A stretch of DNA of 64,000 bases from Streptomyces sp. NBC_01445 (GTDB taxonomy: Bacteria; Actinomycetota; Actinomycetes; Streptomycetales; Streptomycetaceae). Under the pieces are notes generated by a model. It worked only from the letters and a program-made list of their open reading frames with translations. It searched no databases and was not told the DNA's origin. Shown piece by piece: positions 46,135 to 55,253 of the stretch. The position numbers were made by a program, and so were the translations under genes. The DNA lies in contig NZ_CP109485.1 in NCBI RefSeq assembly GCF_035918235.1, positions 2,790,001 to 2,854,000 of the forward strand, read 5' to 3'. Numbering within the stretch: position 1 is the first letter of the stretch; every line of letters starts with the position of its first letter.

Positions 46135-47058
46135 ATGCGGCGCGTCCGTTACGAACACAGCGGTGGTCCCGGCGTTCTGTTCTTGGAAGAGGCGCCCGTC
46201 CCCGAGCCGGGACCCGGTGAACTCCTCGTCCACACCGAGGCGATCGGCGTCACGCTGCCCGTCGTCCGCAAGGTGCGGGAACCGCGCGAGCCCATCCCGC
46301 TCGGCGGCGAGGTCGCCGGCGCAGTGGCGGCCGTGGGTGCCGGCGTGACGGAGTACGCCGTCGGCGACCGCGTCACGGGCCTCGTCTTCGGGCACGGCTA
46401 CGCCGACCACGCGCTCCTGCACGTCGCCATGGCGTCACCGGTGCCGGACGGCGCGAGTGCCACCGACGCGGTGGCCCTGGTCCGCAGCGGGCTCGTGGCG
46501 TACGGCGCGCTGCAGGCCGCACGCCCCGAGCCGGGCGAGGCGGCGCTCGTCACGGCGGCGGCGAGCGGGGTCGGCCATCTGGCCCTGCAACTCGCGGCAT
46601 CGAGCGGCGCCACTCGGGTCATAGCCGCGGTGTCGGACCCCGGCAAGGCGGAGTTCGTCCGCGGACTCGGTGCCGACGGCGTCGTGACGTACGACGACGA
46701 GACCTGGGGCGAGCCCGTCGACTACGTCCTGGACGCGGTGGGCGGCGAGCTGCTGACGCCGGGCCTGAAGGCGCTCGCGCCGCACGGGCGGCTCGTGGCG
46801 TACAGCTCGGGCGGCGGCACCGTCGAGGCGTACGACCTCCTCGTCGGGGCCAAGTCCGTGATCGGTTTCCAGATGGCGCTCATCGCGCGCGGGAAGCCCG
46901 AGACGTACGAGCGGTGGCGCGCAGAGCTGTGGCGACTGTTCTTCGAGGGGGCTCTGCGGCCCGTGGTGCACGCGGAGTTCGCCCTGGAGGACGCGACGCG
47001 GGCCCACGAGGCAATCGAGGGGCGCGCCAATCTGGGCAAGGTCGTCCTGATCCCCTGA
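46135..47058 (+). CDS. Quinone oxidoreductase-like zinc-free MDR protein
   Basis: This 307-aa medium-chain dehydrogenase/reductase has a GroES-like N-terminal half (VRYEHSGGPGVLFLEEAPVP) and a Rossmann half with ALVTAAASGVGHLALQLA and GADGVVTYDDE. No zinc-ligand Cys set is visible, which fits quinone oxidoreductases using NADPH. It is likely controlled by the divergent MarR protein. The ATG at 46135 follows AAGG; a GTG at 46129 is possible. Confidence 0.87.
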   Translation: MRRVRYEHSGGPGVLFLEEAPVPEPGPGELLVHTEAIGVTLPVVRKVREPREPIPLGGEVAGAVAAVGAGVTEYAVGDRVTGLVFGHGYADHALLHVAMASPVPDGASATDAVALVRSGLVAYGALQAARPEPGEAALVTAAASGVGHLALQLAASSGATRVIAAVSDPGKAEFVRGLGADGVVTYDDETWGEPVDYVLDAVGGELLTPGLKALAPHGRLVAYSSGGGTVEAYDLLVGAKSVIGFQMALIARGKPETYERWRAELWRLFFEGALRPVVHAEFALEDATRAHEAIEGRANLGKVVLIP

Positions 47059-47107
47059 TGCACGGTGCTTGTGGCGTGCCGAGCGTCCCAAGTAGCGTCT
47101 GTGGCCC

Positions 47108-47141
47108 GGACATTGGACGTGGGATGTCTGAATGTCCAGAC
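47108..47141. promoter_or_regulatory. Inverted repeats upstream of the sialidase gene
   Basis: GGACATT (47108-47114) is the inverse of AATGTCC (47131-47137), and GTCTG (47126-47130) is the inverse of CAGAC (47137-47141). The nested repeats about 50 bases before the start look like an operator. No neighbouring regulator gene is assigned to it. Confidence 0.4.
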
Positions 47142-47193
47142 GCATGAGCCGTGACATCAGCCTTGACACGAGCCGTTGAAGGGTGGCAGCACC

Positions 47194-49158
47194 ATGCCGT
47201 CAAGTCTCCGTGTACGTCTGAGATCCCTGGGCACGTCCGTCGTCGCGCTGCTCGCAGTCGCCGCGGGAGCCGCACTGCCCGCGCAGGCCGCCGAGCCGGC
47301 GCGCGCGGCACAAGCGACCCAGGCCACCGCGGCCCGAGCGGCCCAAGCAGCCTCGACGGAGCCGCCGTTCGAGCAGCAGGTCCTCTTCAGGGCTTCCCAG
47401 GATCCCGGGTATGCCTGCTACCGAATTCCGGCCGTCGTGAAGACCAAGCAGGGGACGCTGCTCGCCTTCGCCGAGGGGCGTACGAACGACTGTTCCGACG
47501 CGGGCGACATAGACATCGTCGTCAAGCGGTCCGAGGACGGCGGCCGCACCTGGAGCCCGCTCCAGGTCGTCAACGAGGGCGCCGGTGACACACACGGCAA
47601 CCCCGCCCCCGTGGTCGACCTCAGGACGGGCCGCATCGTGCTCGCGGAGACGTACAACACCGGCCGCACGGACGGAAAGAACTGCGACATTCCCTGCGAC
47701 CGCACCCCGCACCTCCAGTACAGCGACGACGACGGCCGCACCTGGTCGGCGCCGCGCGACCTGAGCGACGAGATCATGCCGAAGGACTGGAACTCCTGGT
47801 ACGCGACGGGGCCGGTGCACGGCCTCCAGCTCACCCAGGGGCGCCACCGCGGGCGGCTCGTCTTCACCGTCAACGCCGAGACCTGGAACGGCAGTCGCGT
47901 CACCGCGAACCACGCCGCGCTCATGGTCAGCGACGACGGCGGCAGGCACTGGCGGGTCGGCGCGAAGGACTCGTGGCCGATCGCGGACGACGGCACCTTC
48001 CGGCAGAAGCCGTCCGAGATGACCCTCGCCGAACTGCCCGGCGGCACTCTGTACGTGTCGGGGCGCGAGCAGGACGGCACCGACCTCGGTCACCGCACGC
48101 ACACCTGGAGCCGGGACGGCGGCGACTCGTTCACGCGGCGCTTCACAACGCTCCCCGACCTCTACACCCCCCAGGTGCAGGGCTCGGTCCTGCGCACCGG
48201 CAACCGGCTGCTGCTGGCCTGCCCCGGCGACCCCGACCGGCGCCGGACCATGACCATCCGCTCCTCGTACGACGGCGGGCGGACCTGGGACAGCTTCGAC
48301 CGCTCGACCGTGGTGACGACCGACTGGTCCGGCTACTCGGACCTCGTGCAGGCGACCCACGACCATGTGGGCCTCATGTATGAGGGCGGCGCGGTCGACG
48401 CGCGCGACGAGATCCGTTTCGCGCGCTTCACCGAGGACTGGCTGACGCCGCGTCGCGGTGCGGACCCGACGACGGAGGACCGGGCCCGCCACGCGCGGGA
48501 CGCGGCCGTGCTAGGCGGCGCCTCCCCGACGGCAGGCCGCTTCGGCGGGGCGCTCTCCTTCGACGGGACGGACGACGCGGTACGGCTCCCGTACAGCGAC
48601 CGACTGCCGCTCGGCACCAAGGACTTCACCGCGTCGCTGTGGTTCCGCTACTCCGCCACGACCGGTGAGCAGCCGCTGCTGTGGATGGGCGGCATCGGCA
48701 CCACGCAGCCGCAGGTGTGGCTGCGCGCCGAGCCTGCGAGCAACCGCATCACGGGCCTGATCACCACGCGGGACGGCGCCGCGGCCCCGCGGTCCGCGTC
48801 GGTGCGCACCACAGGCGCCTACAACGACGGCCAGTGGCACCACGCCGTACTGCGACGCGATGGGGGTACCTCCCTGCTCGAGCGAAGCCGAGAGCTTGGG
48901 GGAGGACAGCTGACGCTCTCCGTCGACGGGACGTCGGTCAGCACGCCCGACGTGCCGGGCTCCGTCAGCCGCAACTCGCCGTTCGGCGTGCACGTGGGCG
49001 AACGGATGGACAGCCGGGCGCACTTCACCGGCGCGATCGACGAAGTCCGGCTCCAGGACCGGGCGTTGAGCGACGAGGAGCTCAACACCCCGGTGGCCAC
49101 TGTGACCCCGGACACCGTCCTGTGGCTGCCCATGGACCGGGTGCGCGGGGGCCACTAA
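47194..49158 (+). CDS. Secreted exo-alpha-sialidase with LamG-like domain
   Basis: This 654-aa protein has a Sec signal (about 1-36, ending AQA). The six-bladed propeller holds the YRIP motif (Arg of the carboxylate triad), then Asp-boxes such as SEDGGRTW, SDDDGRTW, SDDGGRHW and SYDGGRTW. The C-terminal part (about 445-640) is a LamG/concanavalin-like module (FGGALSFDGTDDAV, TGAIDEVRLQDRALS). It removes sialic acid from glycoconjugates. A dispersed repeat inserted in frame adds TSLLERSRELGG within the LamG domain. The ATG at 47194 is preferred to TTG 47176. Confidence 0.92.
   Translation: MPSSLRVRLRSLGTSVVALLAVAAGAALPAQAAEPARAAQATQATAARAAQAASTEPPFEQQVLFRASQDPGYACYRIPAVVKTKQGTLLAFAEGRTNDCSDAGDIDIVVKRSEDGGRTWSPLQVVNEGAGDTHGNPAPVVDLRTGRIVLAETYNTGRTDGKNCDIPCDRTPHLQYSDDDGRTWSAPRDLSDEIMPKDWNSWYATGPVHGLQLTQGRHRGRLVFTVNAETWNGSRVTANHAALMVSDDGGRHWRVGAKDSWPIADDGTFRQKPSEMTLAELPGGTLYVSGREQDGTDLGHRTHTWSRDGGDSFTRRFTTLPDLYTPQVQGSVLRTGNRLLLACPGDPDRRRTMTIRSSYDGGRTWDSFDRSTVVTTDWSGYSDLVQATHDHVGLMYEGGAVDARDEIRFARFTEDWLTPRRGADPTTEDRARHARDAAVLGGASPTAGRFGGALSFDGTDDAVRLPYSDRLPLGTKDFTASLWFRYSATTGEQPLLWMGGIGTTQPQVWLRAEPASNRITGLITTRDGAAAPRSASVRTTGAYNDGQWHHAVLRRDGGTSLLERSRELGGGQLTLSVDGTSVSTPDVPGSVSRNSPFGVHVGERMDSRAHFTGAIDEVRLQDRALSDEELNTPVATVTPDTVLWLPMDRVRGGH
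48859..48906. repeat. Dispersed small repeat inserted in the sialidase gene (copy B)
   Basis: This segment has the core CTCGAGCGAAGCCGAGAGCT with flanking G/C runs, matching the inverted copy at 20871-20916. It is read here as LLERSRELGG, a different frame from that in eboC. CCTCCC and GGGAGG at its ends make it foldable. Confidence 0.88.
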
Positions 49159-49167
49159 CGTCCCAGC

Positions 49168-50418
49168 GTGCCCGCGGACACGGAGGCGGTGCGCCGCAGG
49201 AGCCTGGGAGCGGGTCTCGGCCTGCTGGTCGCCCTGGTGTGCGCCGCCGCCCTGCTGACCGCCCTCCCGGACGACGACCGGGAGGGCGATCGCCCGTGCG
49301 CGGCGCGCGGCATCGCCTCGTGGTCCGCCGACCCCGGCCTCACGGGCGCGTTCGCCCGCTACGGCGACGACGCCTCGCGGGGCGACGACTGGACGGGAGG
49401 CGACGGCACGCACTCGGTGAGGCTCCCGGACGGGCGGGTCCTGTGGCTGTTCTCCGACACCTATCTGGGACAGGTGCACGCGCCGCCCAACCCGGCGGGC
49501 CAGCCCCATGCCTGGCGCGACATGTCGGCGCCGTTCGTGCGCAACTCGGCCGTGGTGATGGGCCGTTCGGGCACCCTGGAGCGCACGCTCCCCGCGCCCC
49601 TGTTCCCCGACCCGGCGCCGCAGCAGTGGCGCTGGCCGGTCGCGGCCCGCGTCGAGCCCCGCTCCCCCGGCTCCGCCGAGCGGGTCGTCCGCGTCCTGCT
49701 GTGGACCCGTACGACGGGGACGGGCCCCTGGATCTACGGCATGCCCGCCGCCACCGAGGTCGCCACGCTGTCCCTGCCCGGCCTGCGCGTCGAGAGCGTC
49801 GCGACGGTCCTCGACCAGCGGGGCGTGCCGGACCCGGCGCGGCGCGTCCTGTTCGGCACGACGGCCGTCGACCGGGGCGGACGGACGTACGTGTTCGGCG
49901 GTGACGACGGGCAGGGGGCCACGCACCGCGCCTATGTCGCGCGCGTGCCGCGCGGCCGGCTCGCCGAGCCGGGGGCGTGGCGCTACTGGGACGGCTCGCG
50001 CTGGACGCGCGCTGCCCGGCCGCGGGCGGTTCTCGGCGACGGTGAACGGCGCGGGGTCGGCAGCGCGTTCACCGTCGTGCACGACGGCGGTACGTACGTC
50101 CTGTTCACGATGGCCGCCGGGACCGCGGGCCTGACCCGCGTCACCTCTTACTGGGCGTGCGCGCCGACCGGGCCCTGGCACGGTCCCGGGAAGGGCTTCG
50201 AGGCGCCGCTGCCGCCGGACGGGGCGCTCCGGCAGGACACGGCCGCGTACAACCCGCAGGCGCACCCCGCGCTCGGCGGCGGTGACGGGCGCCTGCTGCT
50301 CAGCTACGACGTCAACTGGCTGGACGCGGCGCCCGCCACCGCGCAGGCACAGGTCAGCCGGAACGTGTCGCTGTACCGGCCGCGGTTCGTGGCGCTGCGG
50401 CTCGCTCGCCCGCGCTGA
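49168..50418 (+). CDS. Membrane-anchored or secreted beta-propeller protein (DUF4185-like)
   Basis: This 416-aa protein has an N-terminal hydrophobic anchor (LGLLVALVCAAALLTAL) and a five-bladed-propeller-like body with HSVRLPDGRVLWLFSDTYLG, RNSAVVM and TYVFGGDDG, which resembles DUF4185-type domains linked with glycan metabolism. Catalytic residues are not evident. It begins with GTG 10 bp after the sialidase stop, so the two may act together on glycans. Its end overlaps the convergent carrier gene by 65 bases. Confidence 0.65.
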   Translation: MPADTEAVRRRSLGAGLGLLVALVCAAALLTALPDDDREGDRPCAARGIASWSADPGLTGAFARYGDDASRGDDWTGGDGTHSVRLPDGRVLWLFSDTYLGQVHAPPNPAGQPHAWRDMSAPFVRNSAVVMGRSGTLERTLPAPLFPDPAPQQWRWPVAARVEPRSPGSAERVVRVLLWTRTTGTGPWIYGMPAATEVATLSLPGLRVESVATVLDQRGVPDPARRVLFGTTAVDRGGRTYVFGGDDGQGATHRAYVARVPRGRLAEPGAWRYWDGSRWTRAARPRAVLGDGERRGVGSAFTVVHDGGTYVLFTMAAGTAGLTRVTSYWACAPTGPWHGPGKGFEAPLPPDGALRQDTAAYNPQAHPALGGGDGRLLLSYDVNWLDAAPATAQAQVSRNVSLYRPRFVALRLARPR

Positions 50419-51403
50419 CCTGATCCAGGGGGTCGCGCGCCCGGCGCTTGGCGATCACCGCGCACACCATGAGCTGCATCTGGTGGAACAGCATCAGCGG
50501 CAGCACGGCGAGGGACGCGTGCGCCCCGAACAGGACGCTCGCCATGGGCAGTCCGGCCGCCAGGGACTTCTTCGACCCGGCGAACTGGATCGCGATGCTG
50601 TCCTCGCGCCCGAAGCCGAGCGCCTTGCCGCCGTACCAGGTGACCGCCAGCATCACGGCGAGCAGCACCGCCTCGACGGCGAGGAGCCCGCCCAGGCGCA
50701 CCGCGCTGACCTGGTGCCAGATGCCCTGGACCATGCCCTCGCTGAACGCGGTGTAGACGACGAGGAGGATCGAGCCGCGGTCGACGTAGCTCAGGACCTT
50801 CTTGTGTCGCGTGATGAAGGAGCCGACCCAGCGGCGCAGGAACTGCCCGGCGAGGAACGGTACGAGCAGCTGGAGCACGATCTTGACGAGGGAGTCCGCG
50901 GAGAACCCGCCGCCGCTGTTGCCGAGCAGCCCCGCCGCGAGCAGCGGCGTGATGACGATGCCGGCCAGCGAGGAGAAGGAGCCCGCGCAGATCGCCGCGG
51001 GCACGTTGCCGCGGGCCATGGAGGTGAAGGCGATCGACGACTGGATCGTCGAGGGCACGAGGGTGAGGAAGAGCAGGCCGTCGTAGAGGGACGGTGTGAG
51101 GACCACGGGGACGAGGCCGCGGGCCGCGAGGCCGAGGAGCGGGAAGACGACGAACGTGGCGGCGAGGACGGTCACATGGAGCCGCCAGTGCCTGAGCCCG
51201 TCGAGTGCCTCGCGGGTCGACAGGCGCGCCCCGTAGAGGAAGAAGAGGAACGCGACGGCGGTGGTCGAGGCGCCGGACGCGACGTCGGCCGCACCACCGC
51301 GCGCGGGCAGGAGCGCCGCGAGGCCCACCGTCCCTATGAGCGCCAGGATGTAGGGGTCGACCGGCATCCAGGACGGCCAAGTCAGGCGTTTCACGGGTTC
51401 CAT
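50354..51403 (-). CDS. Bile acid:sodium symporter (BASS)-family carrier
   Basis: This 349-aa protein has nine to ten membrane helices and family motifs FLFFLYGARLSTREALDGL, TLVPSTIQSSIAFTSMARGN (the crossover-helix region), and FAGSKKSLAAGLPMA. It is close to the SBF-like/YfeH group, which carries organic anions with Na+ or protons. It is divergent from a LysR gene, which suggests induction by its own substrate. ATG 51403 is chosen; further ATGs upstream would lie in the divergent promoter. Confidence 0.88.
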   Translation of the reverse strand: MEPVKRLTWPSWMPVDPYILALIGTVGLAALLPARGGAADVASGASTTAVAFLFFLYGARLSTREALDGLRHWRLHVTVLAATFVVFPLLGLAARGLVPVVLTPSLYDGLLFLTLVPSTIQSSIAFTSMARGNVPAAICAGSFSSLAGIVITPLLAAGLLGNSGGGFSADSLVKIVLQLLVPFLAGQFLRRWVGSFITRHKKVLSYVDRGSILLVVYTAFSEGMVQGIWHQVSAVRLGGLLAVEAVLLAVMLAVTWYGGKALGFGREDSIAIQFAGSKKSLAAGLPMASVLFGAHASLAVLPLMLFHQMQLMVCAVIAKRRARDPLDQVSAGERAAAPRTAAGTATRSG

Positions 51404-51526
51404 GTTCCTTGCTGTCGGTTCAGGTCGTGCCCTCTCCATCGTCCTCCTGATCACCGCGATCGGGAATCCTGCATACCGCACTGACTGTCATCATGTTTCG
51501 CGATGGCCGCGGGTAGGGTCGGGGGC

Positions 51527-52396
51527 ATGTACGACCCCTCGCAGCTGCGTACGTTCCTCGCGGTGGCCCAGACGCTGAGCTTCACGCAGGCCGCACGTCG
51601 CCTCGGCCTGCGCCAGTCCACCGTCAGCCAGCACGTGCGGCGCCTGGAGGACGCGACCGGGCGGACCCTGTTCACCCGGGACACGCACACGGTGGAGCTC
51701 ACGGAGGACGGCGAGGCGATGCTCGGCTTCGCGCGCCGGATCCTGGAGGTGCACGAGCAGGCGTCGGCGTTCTTCACGGGCACGCGGCTCCGCGGGCGGC
51801 TGCGCTTCGGGGCGTCGGAGGACTTCGTCCTGACCCGGCTCACCGAGATCCTGGAGGCGTTCCGGCACGACCACCCCGAGGTGGACCTGGAGCTGACGGT
51901 CGAGCTGTCCGGGACGCTCCACGAGCAGCTCGACGCGGGCAAGCTCGACCTGGTCCTCGCCAAACGGCGGCCGGAGGACCCGCGCGGCGAGTCCGTGTGG
52001 CACGACCGGTTGGTGTGGATCGGCGCGGAGCGCCTGCGCCTGGACCCGGACCGCCCGGTGCCGCTCATCGTGTACCCGCCGCCCGGCATCTCGCGCGCCC
52101 TGGCCCTGGAAGCCCTTGAGCGGCACGGGCGCGCCTGGCGCGTGGCCTGCACCAGCGGCAGCCTCAACGGCCTGATCGCGGCGGCCAGGGCGGGCCTCGG
52201 CGTGATGGCGCACTCGCGCGGCCTGATCCCGCCCGGCCTGGTCCGCGTACCGGAGCGGGCGGGGCTGCCGGAGCTGGGCGAGGTGGACTTCGTGCTGCTG
52301 CACGGCCCGCGGCACGGCCGCGCGCAGGGCGAGGCGGCGCAGGCGCTGGCCCAGGCGATCCTCGACGGGGGTGACCGGCTGCACCGCAACCGCTAG
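51527..52396 (+). CDS. LysR-family transcriptional regulator
   Basis: This 289-aa protein has an N-terminal winged helix (1-60; LRTFLAVAQTLSFTQAARRL, SQHVRRLEDATGR) and a two-lobed effector domain with LRFGASEDFVLTRLTEIL. It probably activates the divergent BASS-type carrier gene; the 123-bp gap between them has the usual length for such a pair. ATG 51527 follows a GGTCGGGGG run. Confidence 0.92.
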   Translation: MYDPSQLRTFLAVAQTLSFTQAARRLGLRQSTVSQHVRRLEDATGRTLFTRDTHTVELTEDGEAMLGFARRILEVHEQASAFFTGTRLRGRLRFGASEDFVLTRLTEILEAFRHDHPEVDLELTVELSGTLHEQLDAGKLDLVLAKRRPEDPRGESVWHDRLVWIGAERLRLDPDRPVPLIVYPPPGISRALALEALERHGRAWRVACTSGSLNGLIAAARAGLGVMAHSRGLIPPGLVRVPERAGLPELGEVDFVLLHGPRHGRAQGEAAQALAQAILDGGDRLHRNR

Positions 52397-52404
52397 CGGG
52401 GGCG

Positions 52405-53379
52405 CTAGCGGATGGGTGGCTGGTACGTGAGCTGCTTGACCCGTCGCATGAACGGCGACGTCTCCACGTGCTGGACGCCCTCGAGCCGGCCGAGCTTGCC
52501 GCTGATGTACGCGTACAGGTCCGCGGTGTCCCGGGTCACGGTGGTGACGACCAGGTTCGAGGGGCCGGCGGTCGCGGCGGCGTAGGCGATCTCCCGGTGC
52601 CCGGCGAGTGCACGGCCCACGGTGTCGAGAGAGGCGGGGGCCGCGGTGATCCAGAGGACGGCGGCGTTGGTGTAGCCGAGGCGTGCGCTGTCGTACTCGA
52701 TGTCGATGTAGAGGGACCCCGAGGCGATGAGCTGGTCGAGGCGCCGCTTCACGGCCGACTCCGAACGGCCCGTGGCGCGCTGGAGTTCGGGGTACCCGGC
52801 GCGGCCGTCGCGTTTGAGTACGGCGGTCAGGGGCGCGTCGTCGGGGGTGATGGGGACGGGGTCCCCGGTGGGCTGCGGAGGCGGACCGAGCGCCGCGACC
52901 TGGTCCGCGGTGAGCGGCCCGTGCTTGACGAGCCAGCCGGCCGGCCCGCCGAAGAAGCGGTGCAGCATCTGCAGGGCGCGGATCTCGACGATGTGCGGGG
53001 TGCGCGGCAGCTTGCCGAGCAGCAGGTCGTCGTGGTCGCCCTGGGTGCGCGGGACGATCATGCAGACGACTTCCGTGCCGCCCGAGGTGAGGCCGATCCA
53101 GGTCGTGTCGGGCCGGCGGGCCAGGGCGGTGGCGATGGCCTCGGCACCTTCGGGGGCGCAGCGCAGGCGCAGCATCCAGTGGTCGCGGCCGAGCCGCAGG
53201 CTGTCCTGGAGTCCGACGACCCGCAGGCCGCCCTCGGCGACGAGCTTGCGATAGCGGCGGGCGACGGTCTGGTCGGAGACGCCGAGGACGGCCGCGATCC
53301 GGCTGAAGGAGGCGCGGCCGTCGACCTCGAGGGCCTGGAGCAGTTTCAGGTCCAGCTCGTCGAAGGGAGGGGATTCCAT
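52405..53379 (-). CDS. Lrp/AsnC-family regulator with two helix-turn-helix domains
   Basis: This 324-aa protein is double the usual Lrp length. An N-terminal HTH (about 8-60; FSRIAAVLGVSDQTVARRYRK) and an effector-like half are followed by a second HTH (LQRATGRSESAVKRRLDQL) and another half. Single-chain duplicated Lrp proteins are frequent in actinobacteria. It is divergent from an MFS exporter gene, the likely target. It converges on the LysR gene, leaving 8 bp. Confidence 0.88.
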   Translation of the reverse strand: MESPPFDELDLKLLQALEVDGRASFSRIAAVLGVSDQTVARRYRKLVAEGGLRVVGLQDSLRLGRDHWMLRLRCAPEGAEAIATALARRPDTTWIGLTSGGTEVVCMIVPRTQGDHDDLLLGKLPRTPHIVEIRALQMLHRFFGGPAGWLVKHGPLTADQVAALGPPPQPTGDPVPITPDDAPLTAVLKRDGRAGYPELQRATGRSESAVKRRLDQLIASGSLYIDIEYDSARLGYTNAAVLWITAAPASLDTVGRALAGHREIAYAAATAGPSNLVVTTVTRDTADLYAYISGKLGRLEGVQHVETSPFMRRVKQLTYQPPIR

Positions 53380-53502
53380 CGGCTTGCGCGCTCCTGATGT
53401 CGGATTTCTTCGATCCTCGGCCGCTGATCACCGGGATCCGCCGTGCGCGGCTCATCGTACGAGCCTGACATCGGTAAGGCATCGGGCGAGGAGCTGTTGA
53501 GG

Positions 53503-55050
53503 ATGCGTACATGGGGGCCGCTGACCGCGGTCTGTCTGGGAACGTTCATGCTGCTGCTGGACGTGACGATCGTCGTCGTGGCGCTGCCCGACATGGCGCG
53601 CAGCCTGCACGCGTCGCTGAGCGATCTGCAGTGGGTGATGGACGGCTACGCGCTGGCGCTCGCCGCGCTGCTGCTCGGCATGGGGGCCGCCGCCGACATA
53701 CTCGGCCGGCGCCGGGTGCATGTGGCGGGCGTGGCGCTGTTCGCGGTGGCGTCGCTGGGCTGCGGTCTCGCGAGCGGGCCGGGGATGCTCGTGGCGGCGC
53801 GGATGGTGCAGGGGGTGGGCGCCGCGGCGATGTTCGCGACGACGCTTCCGCTGCTCGGCTCCGTCTACCAGGGCAAGCGGCGCTCGGCGGCGCTCGGGGT
53901 GTGGGGCGCGGTGAGCGGCGGCGCGGCCGCGATCGGCCCCGTGCTCGGCGGCGTGATGACGGAGGGGCCCGGCTGGCGGTGGATCTTCTGGATCAATCTG
54001 CCGGTGAGCGTGGTGTCGGTGTGGCTGACGCTGCGGGTGGTGCCCGAGTCGCGGGGGCCGCGCGGGCGGCGGGTCGACTGGGCGGGCACGGCGGCGTTCG
54101 CGTGCTTCGCGGGGGCGGCGACGTACGGGGTCGTACGGGCCGGATCGCAGGGGTGGGCGTCGGCCGGGACCACGGCCGCGTTCCTGGTGGCGGCGCTCGC
54201 GCTGGTCGCGTTCGTCGTGGTCGAGCGGCGCAGCGCGCATCCGCTGCTCGACCTGGCCCTGCTGCGCAAGCCGGCGTTCGTCGGGGTGATGGCGGGGGCG
54301 CTCGCGTTCAACGGCGCCGCGTTCGGCGTCGTCCCCTACACCTCGATCTGGCTGCAGACCCTGCTCGGCATGAGCCCCGTCCACGGCGGCCTGGTCTTCC
54401 TGACCATGTCGGGCGCCTCGGTCGTGGTGGCGGTCGTCGGCGGGCGGCTGCTGCACGGGGTGCCGGCCCGGTTCACCATCGGCGGCGGCCTCCTCCTGAT
54501 CGCGGCCGGGCTGTTCTGCCAGGCGGTCCTCGACCCGGGCTCGACGTGGACGGCACTCGTGCCCGGCCTCGTACTGGTCGGCGTCGGGACCGGGTTCGTC
54601 TCGCCGGGGATCGCGGGCGCCGCGCTCGCAGCGGTGGAGCCGGAGCGCGCGGGCATGGCGGGCGGCGCGGTGAACACGTTCCGGCAGCTCGGCTACGCGC
54701 TGGCGGTGGCGGTCCTCGGCACCGTTCTGACGTCGACGATGCAGCACTCCCTGTCGCACGGCGCCGCGCACACGCTCGCGGGCGGCGGGGCGCGGGCCCT
54801 GGACGGGGTGGTCCCGGAACACGCGCTGCGGGTGGCCTTCGCGTCGGGGCTGAACACGGCGTCCGTGGTCGCGGGCTGTGCGGCGCTCGTCGCCGGGGTG
54901 CTGGTCCTTGCGCTGGTGAGGGCGCCGCGGGCGTCCCATCGTCCGCCGGGGGCGACCGCCGTCGCGGCCGGCGGGGACGGTCGTGAACCGTCCGTGGAGA
55001 AATCGGAAGCGACCAGTCCGCCCAAAAAGCCCGCAGCGGACCCCCGGTAA
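53503..55050 (+). CDS. DHA2-type MFS exporter (EmrB/QacA-like)
   Basis: This 515-aa protein has 14 membrane helices, motif C-type GAVSGGAAAIGPVLGG in helix 5, and LDVTIVVVALPDM in helix 1, all typical of drug/H+ antiporters of the DHA2 group. The last 45 residues are a polar cytosolic tail. It is divergent from the Lrp gene. ATG 53503 is favoured by a GAGGAG upstream; GTG 53443 would add 20 polar residues. Confidence 0.9.
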   Translation: MRTWGPLTAVCLGTFMLLLDVTIVVVALPDMARSLHASLSDLQWVMDGYALALAALLLGMGAAADILGRRRVHVAGVALFAVASLGCGLASGPGMLVAARMVQGVGAAAMFATTLPLLGSVYQGKRRSAALGVWGAVSGGAAAIGPVLGGVMTEGPGWRWIFWINLPVSVVSVWLTLRVVPESRGPRGRRVDWAGTAAFACFAGAATYGVVRAGSQGWASAGTTAAFLVAALALVAFVVVERRSAHPLLDLALLRKPAFVGVMAGALAFNGAAFGVVPYTSIWLQTLLGMSPVHGGLVFLTMSGASVVVAVVGGRLLHGVPARFTIGGGLLLIAAGLFCQAVLDPGSTWTALVPGLVLVGVGTGFVSPGIAGAALAAVEPERAGMAGGAVNTFRQLGYALAVAVLGTVLTSTMQHSLSHGAAHTLAGGGARALDGVVPEHALRVAFASGLNTASVVAGCAALVAGVLVLALVRAPRASHRPPGATAVAAGGDGREPSVEKSEATSPPKKPAADPR

Positions 55051-55253
55051 TCGCCCCGTACAGATTCCGTGGAGATTACGCCACCGAAACTTACTGAACC
55101 GTAAGAATTCTGTCCGGCGCTTCCCCTTGTGGCCGTATTTCACCGGCTGACCAGTGCATATTCCGCGCGCTCCGGCCCATTTGGACCCCTCCCGCCGGGG
55201 CGCGCGGTGGGGTACCGTCACCGGCGCTGTGCGGAGCGCCACAAGGAGCAACA

